From the NCBI GenBank assembly GCA_027482985.1, contig JAIXVO010000384.1, forward strand, positions 1 through 5,781: a stretch of DNA of 5,781 bases, read 5' to 3'. Position numbers and translations under genes: made by a program. The DNA comes from Cyanobacteriota bacterium (GTDB taxonomy: Bacteria; Cyanobacteriota; Cyanobacteriia; Leptolyngbyales; Leptolyngbyaceae). This document shows, piece after piece, positions 4,413 through 5,781 of this stretch. Positions within the stretch are counted from its first letter, which is position 1. Each line of letters opens with the position of its first letter. The notes under the pieces are model-generated. The model saw only the letters and a program-made list of their open reading frames with translations, had not been told where the DNA came from and did not search any database.

Positions 4413-5708
4413 TTACCAGGGATTACCAATCACCGTAAACGCGGCCCAGAAGTAAGGATGGCTGGGATTGCGGATCGTCGCCAGTGGTGCGGCCGGTTTG
4501 ATTAAACTCAGTTGCGCCTGTCTCAGTGCCTCCGATTTGTTAGCAGTCCGTAATTGGCGATAGAACTCAGTCATCAGCGCTAGGGTGCCCGCATCACTAA
4601 CCGACCACAGGCTGGCGATCGCGGCGCGGCTACCCGACATCACCGCTAACCCTGCAAACCCCAACTCTGCCTGAGGATCGCCGACAGCAGTGCGGCAGGC
4701 ACTCAGGACTAATAATTCCACTACAGGAAAATTTAAGCGCATCTCCTGAAAGCGGTTGGGCGACAACCGTTGATCCCAGAATTGAATATAAGAATCCTGC
4801 ACCGAACCGGGCAAAAAGTCGGCATGGGTTGCCAGGTGCACAATCCGAAACGCTTGCTGGTCGCGGTAAGACCTGAGATTGTCCAGCGTAAAGTCTTGAT
4901 TCAGCAACACTTCCCCGGACCACAAATTGGTGGCGATCGTCTGCAATTCGACCGGCACCGCTGGCAGCGACACCTGAGCTGCAAATTCAGATGCGCCCAT
5001 CGCGAGCACTTTGGCATTCTTCAAAGACACTGGACGGGCATCCAGCAAGTTGAAGGCAGGAATGATGGCCAGCTTGTATTGTTCCACCAGGAAGCGATCG
5101 CCATCTTGCAACGCCGCGATCGGCACCGTCCGCAACCCACCCCCCAAACAAAAGATCAAAGTATCAATCCGGTTTTCCTTCAAAATGGGTTCCAGCGGCG
5201 CAATCATCAGTTGATAGAGTTGTTGCGCAGGGGGTAGGTATTGGGCACGGGTACTGAGTTGATTTGCCACGGTGCCTTTAAAGTTATCCACCTGTTGCAT
5301 CAAATCAGTCCGCTTGATGGTGACTCGTCGATGCAGCGGTTGCCCATTCGGTAACACCATCATTAATTCCAGGTAGTTCGGCGTGGGAATCACATACACC
5401 AACGCCGAACGATCGCCCGTTAAACGAGCCATTTCCGCCAACCGCTGACTGATCCCAGCCGCATCCAGCAATTGGGTTGTCAGCCGCCCCTGGTAGTAAC
5501 TCTCGTATTGCGCCTGCCAGCCCAATTCCACCTTCTGAATTGCCCCTACCACATCCCCCCGATCCAAAAGTTCCTGGAGATAAACCACATCCAACCGAGA
5601 AACAGCGGGTTGCCCGACTGGTTCTGCTGCCTGTGCGGGAAGTTGCCTAAAGCCGAGGGGCAGGATGGCAATTAAAGTGCTAAGACCGAAACGCATCAAC
5701 CGTTGCAT
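4413..5708 (-). CDS. Secreted CHAT-domain (caspase-like) protein
   Basis: CHAT proteins are clan CD cysteine peptidases related to caspases and separases. The 431-residue product has an N-terminal signal peptide: MQRLMRF, a hydrophobic stretch at about residues 7-20, and a likely cleavage site after PAQA (about residue 27), so it is probably exported to the periplasm or lumen. A helical stretch follows (about 38-100), then the CHAT domain (about 100-431). The catalytic pair is visible: His295 in VHLATHADF and Cys338 in LLVLSACRTA. The end (HPYFWAAFTVIGNPW) is typical. Most cyanobacterial CHAT proteins carry long TPR arrays; none is evident here. The ATG at 5706-5708 lacks a strong ribosome-binding site (AGGCG weakly), and a HIP1 site lies just before it. 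A second Met at residue 5 is an alternative start. Substrate unknown; hemH lies 114 bases downstream on the same strand, with no evidence that they act together. Confidence 0.92.
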   Translation of the reverse strand: MQRLMRFGLSTLIAILPLGFRQLPAQAAEPVGQPAVSRLDVVYLQELLDRGDVVGAIQKVELGWQAQYESYYQGRLTTQLLDAAGISQRLAEMARLTGDRSALVYVIPTPNYLELMMVLPNGQPLHRRVTIKRTDLMQQVDNFKGTVANQLSTRAQYLPPAQQLYQLMIAPLEPILKENRIDTLIFCLGGGLRTVPIAALQDGDRFLVEQYKLAIIPAFNLLDARPVSLKNAKVLAMGASEFAAQVSLPAVPVELQTIATNLWSGEVLLNQDFTLDNLRSYRDQQAFRIVHLATHADFLPGSVQDSYIQFWDQRLSPNRFQEMRLNFPVVELLVLSACRTAVGDPQAELGFAGLAVMSGSRAAIASLWSVSDAGTLALMTEFYRQLRTANKSEALRQAQLSLIKPAAPLATIRNPSHPYFWAAFTVIGNPW

Positions 5709-5781
5709 ACGCGATCGCCTGAATGAGAAGGGTAACAGCCTTTGACTTCACTATGCCCCTGAATTCTAACGGTAGATTCAC

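Noticed and set aside
4770..5237. Plus-strand 155-codon frame opposite the CHAT gene
   Set aside because: Antisense to a clear CHAT domain; the translation matches no family I recognise.
1..5781. CRISPR array, tRNA, rRNA or transposase gene
   Set aside because: No spaced direct repeats, cloverleaf, rRNA segment or transposase frame could be seen on either strand.

Overview
The window is cyanobacterial. It carries phycocyanin genes (cpcB, cpcA), the phycocyanobilin synthase gene pcyA, and a ferrochelatase with the C-terminal chlorophyll-binding-type helix found in cyanobacteria and plastids. It also has ten copies of the cyanobacterial HIP1 palindrome GCGATCGC (starts 564, 570, 1443, 1471, 2791, 3324, 3970, 4615, 5094, 5711). 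All six genes I can support are on the minus strand, so the order below runs from high to low coordinates, the direction of transcription. I cannot name the genus from sequence alone.

Layout: (1) 5708-4413, a secreted CHAT-family (caspase-like) protein of 431 residues. (2) A 114-base gap with a weak hairpin. (3) 4298-3135, hemH, followed six bases later by (4) pcyA, 3128-2391. PcyA begins with GTG, and its ribosome-binding site overlaps the hemH stop, so the two look translationally coupled. (5) A hairpin with a GNRA loop after pcyA, then a 229-base spacer with two perfect inverted repeats. (6) 2161-1955, an unrecognised 68-residue protein with a strong Shine-Dalgarno. (7) A 966-base non-coding stretch with a MITE-like inverted-repeat element (1674-1867), then the probable cpc promoter region and a long leader. 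(8) 988-470, cpcB, a 99-base spacer with a stem-loop, and (9) cpcA from 370 running off the window edge at base 1.

The genes form a pigment pathway: ferrochelatase makes heme, heme oxygenase (not in the window) opens it to biliverdin, PcyA reduces biliverdin to phycocyanobilin, and the bilin is attached to Cys84 of CpcA and Cys82/Cys153 of CpcB. The CHAT protein and the 68-residue protein have no evident place in that pathway.

The most unusual feature is at the cpcA edge: a 36-base in-frame tandem duplication that repeats twelve residues just after the chromophore-bearing helix. It is either a real variant alpha subunit or a chimera/assembly error at the end of the sequence. Other points worth a look are the hemH-pcyA coupling, the 15-base palindrome in the cpcB leader, and the paired inverted repeats between pcyA and the small gene. 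I found no clear new multi-gene system.
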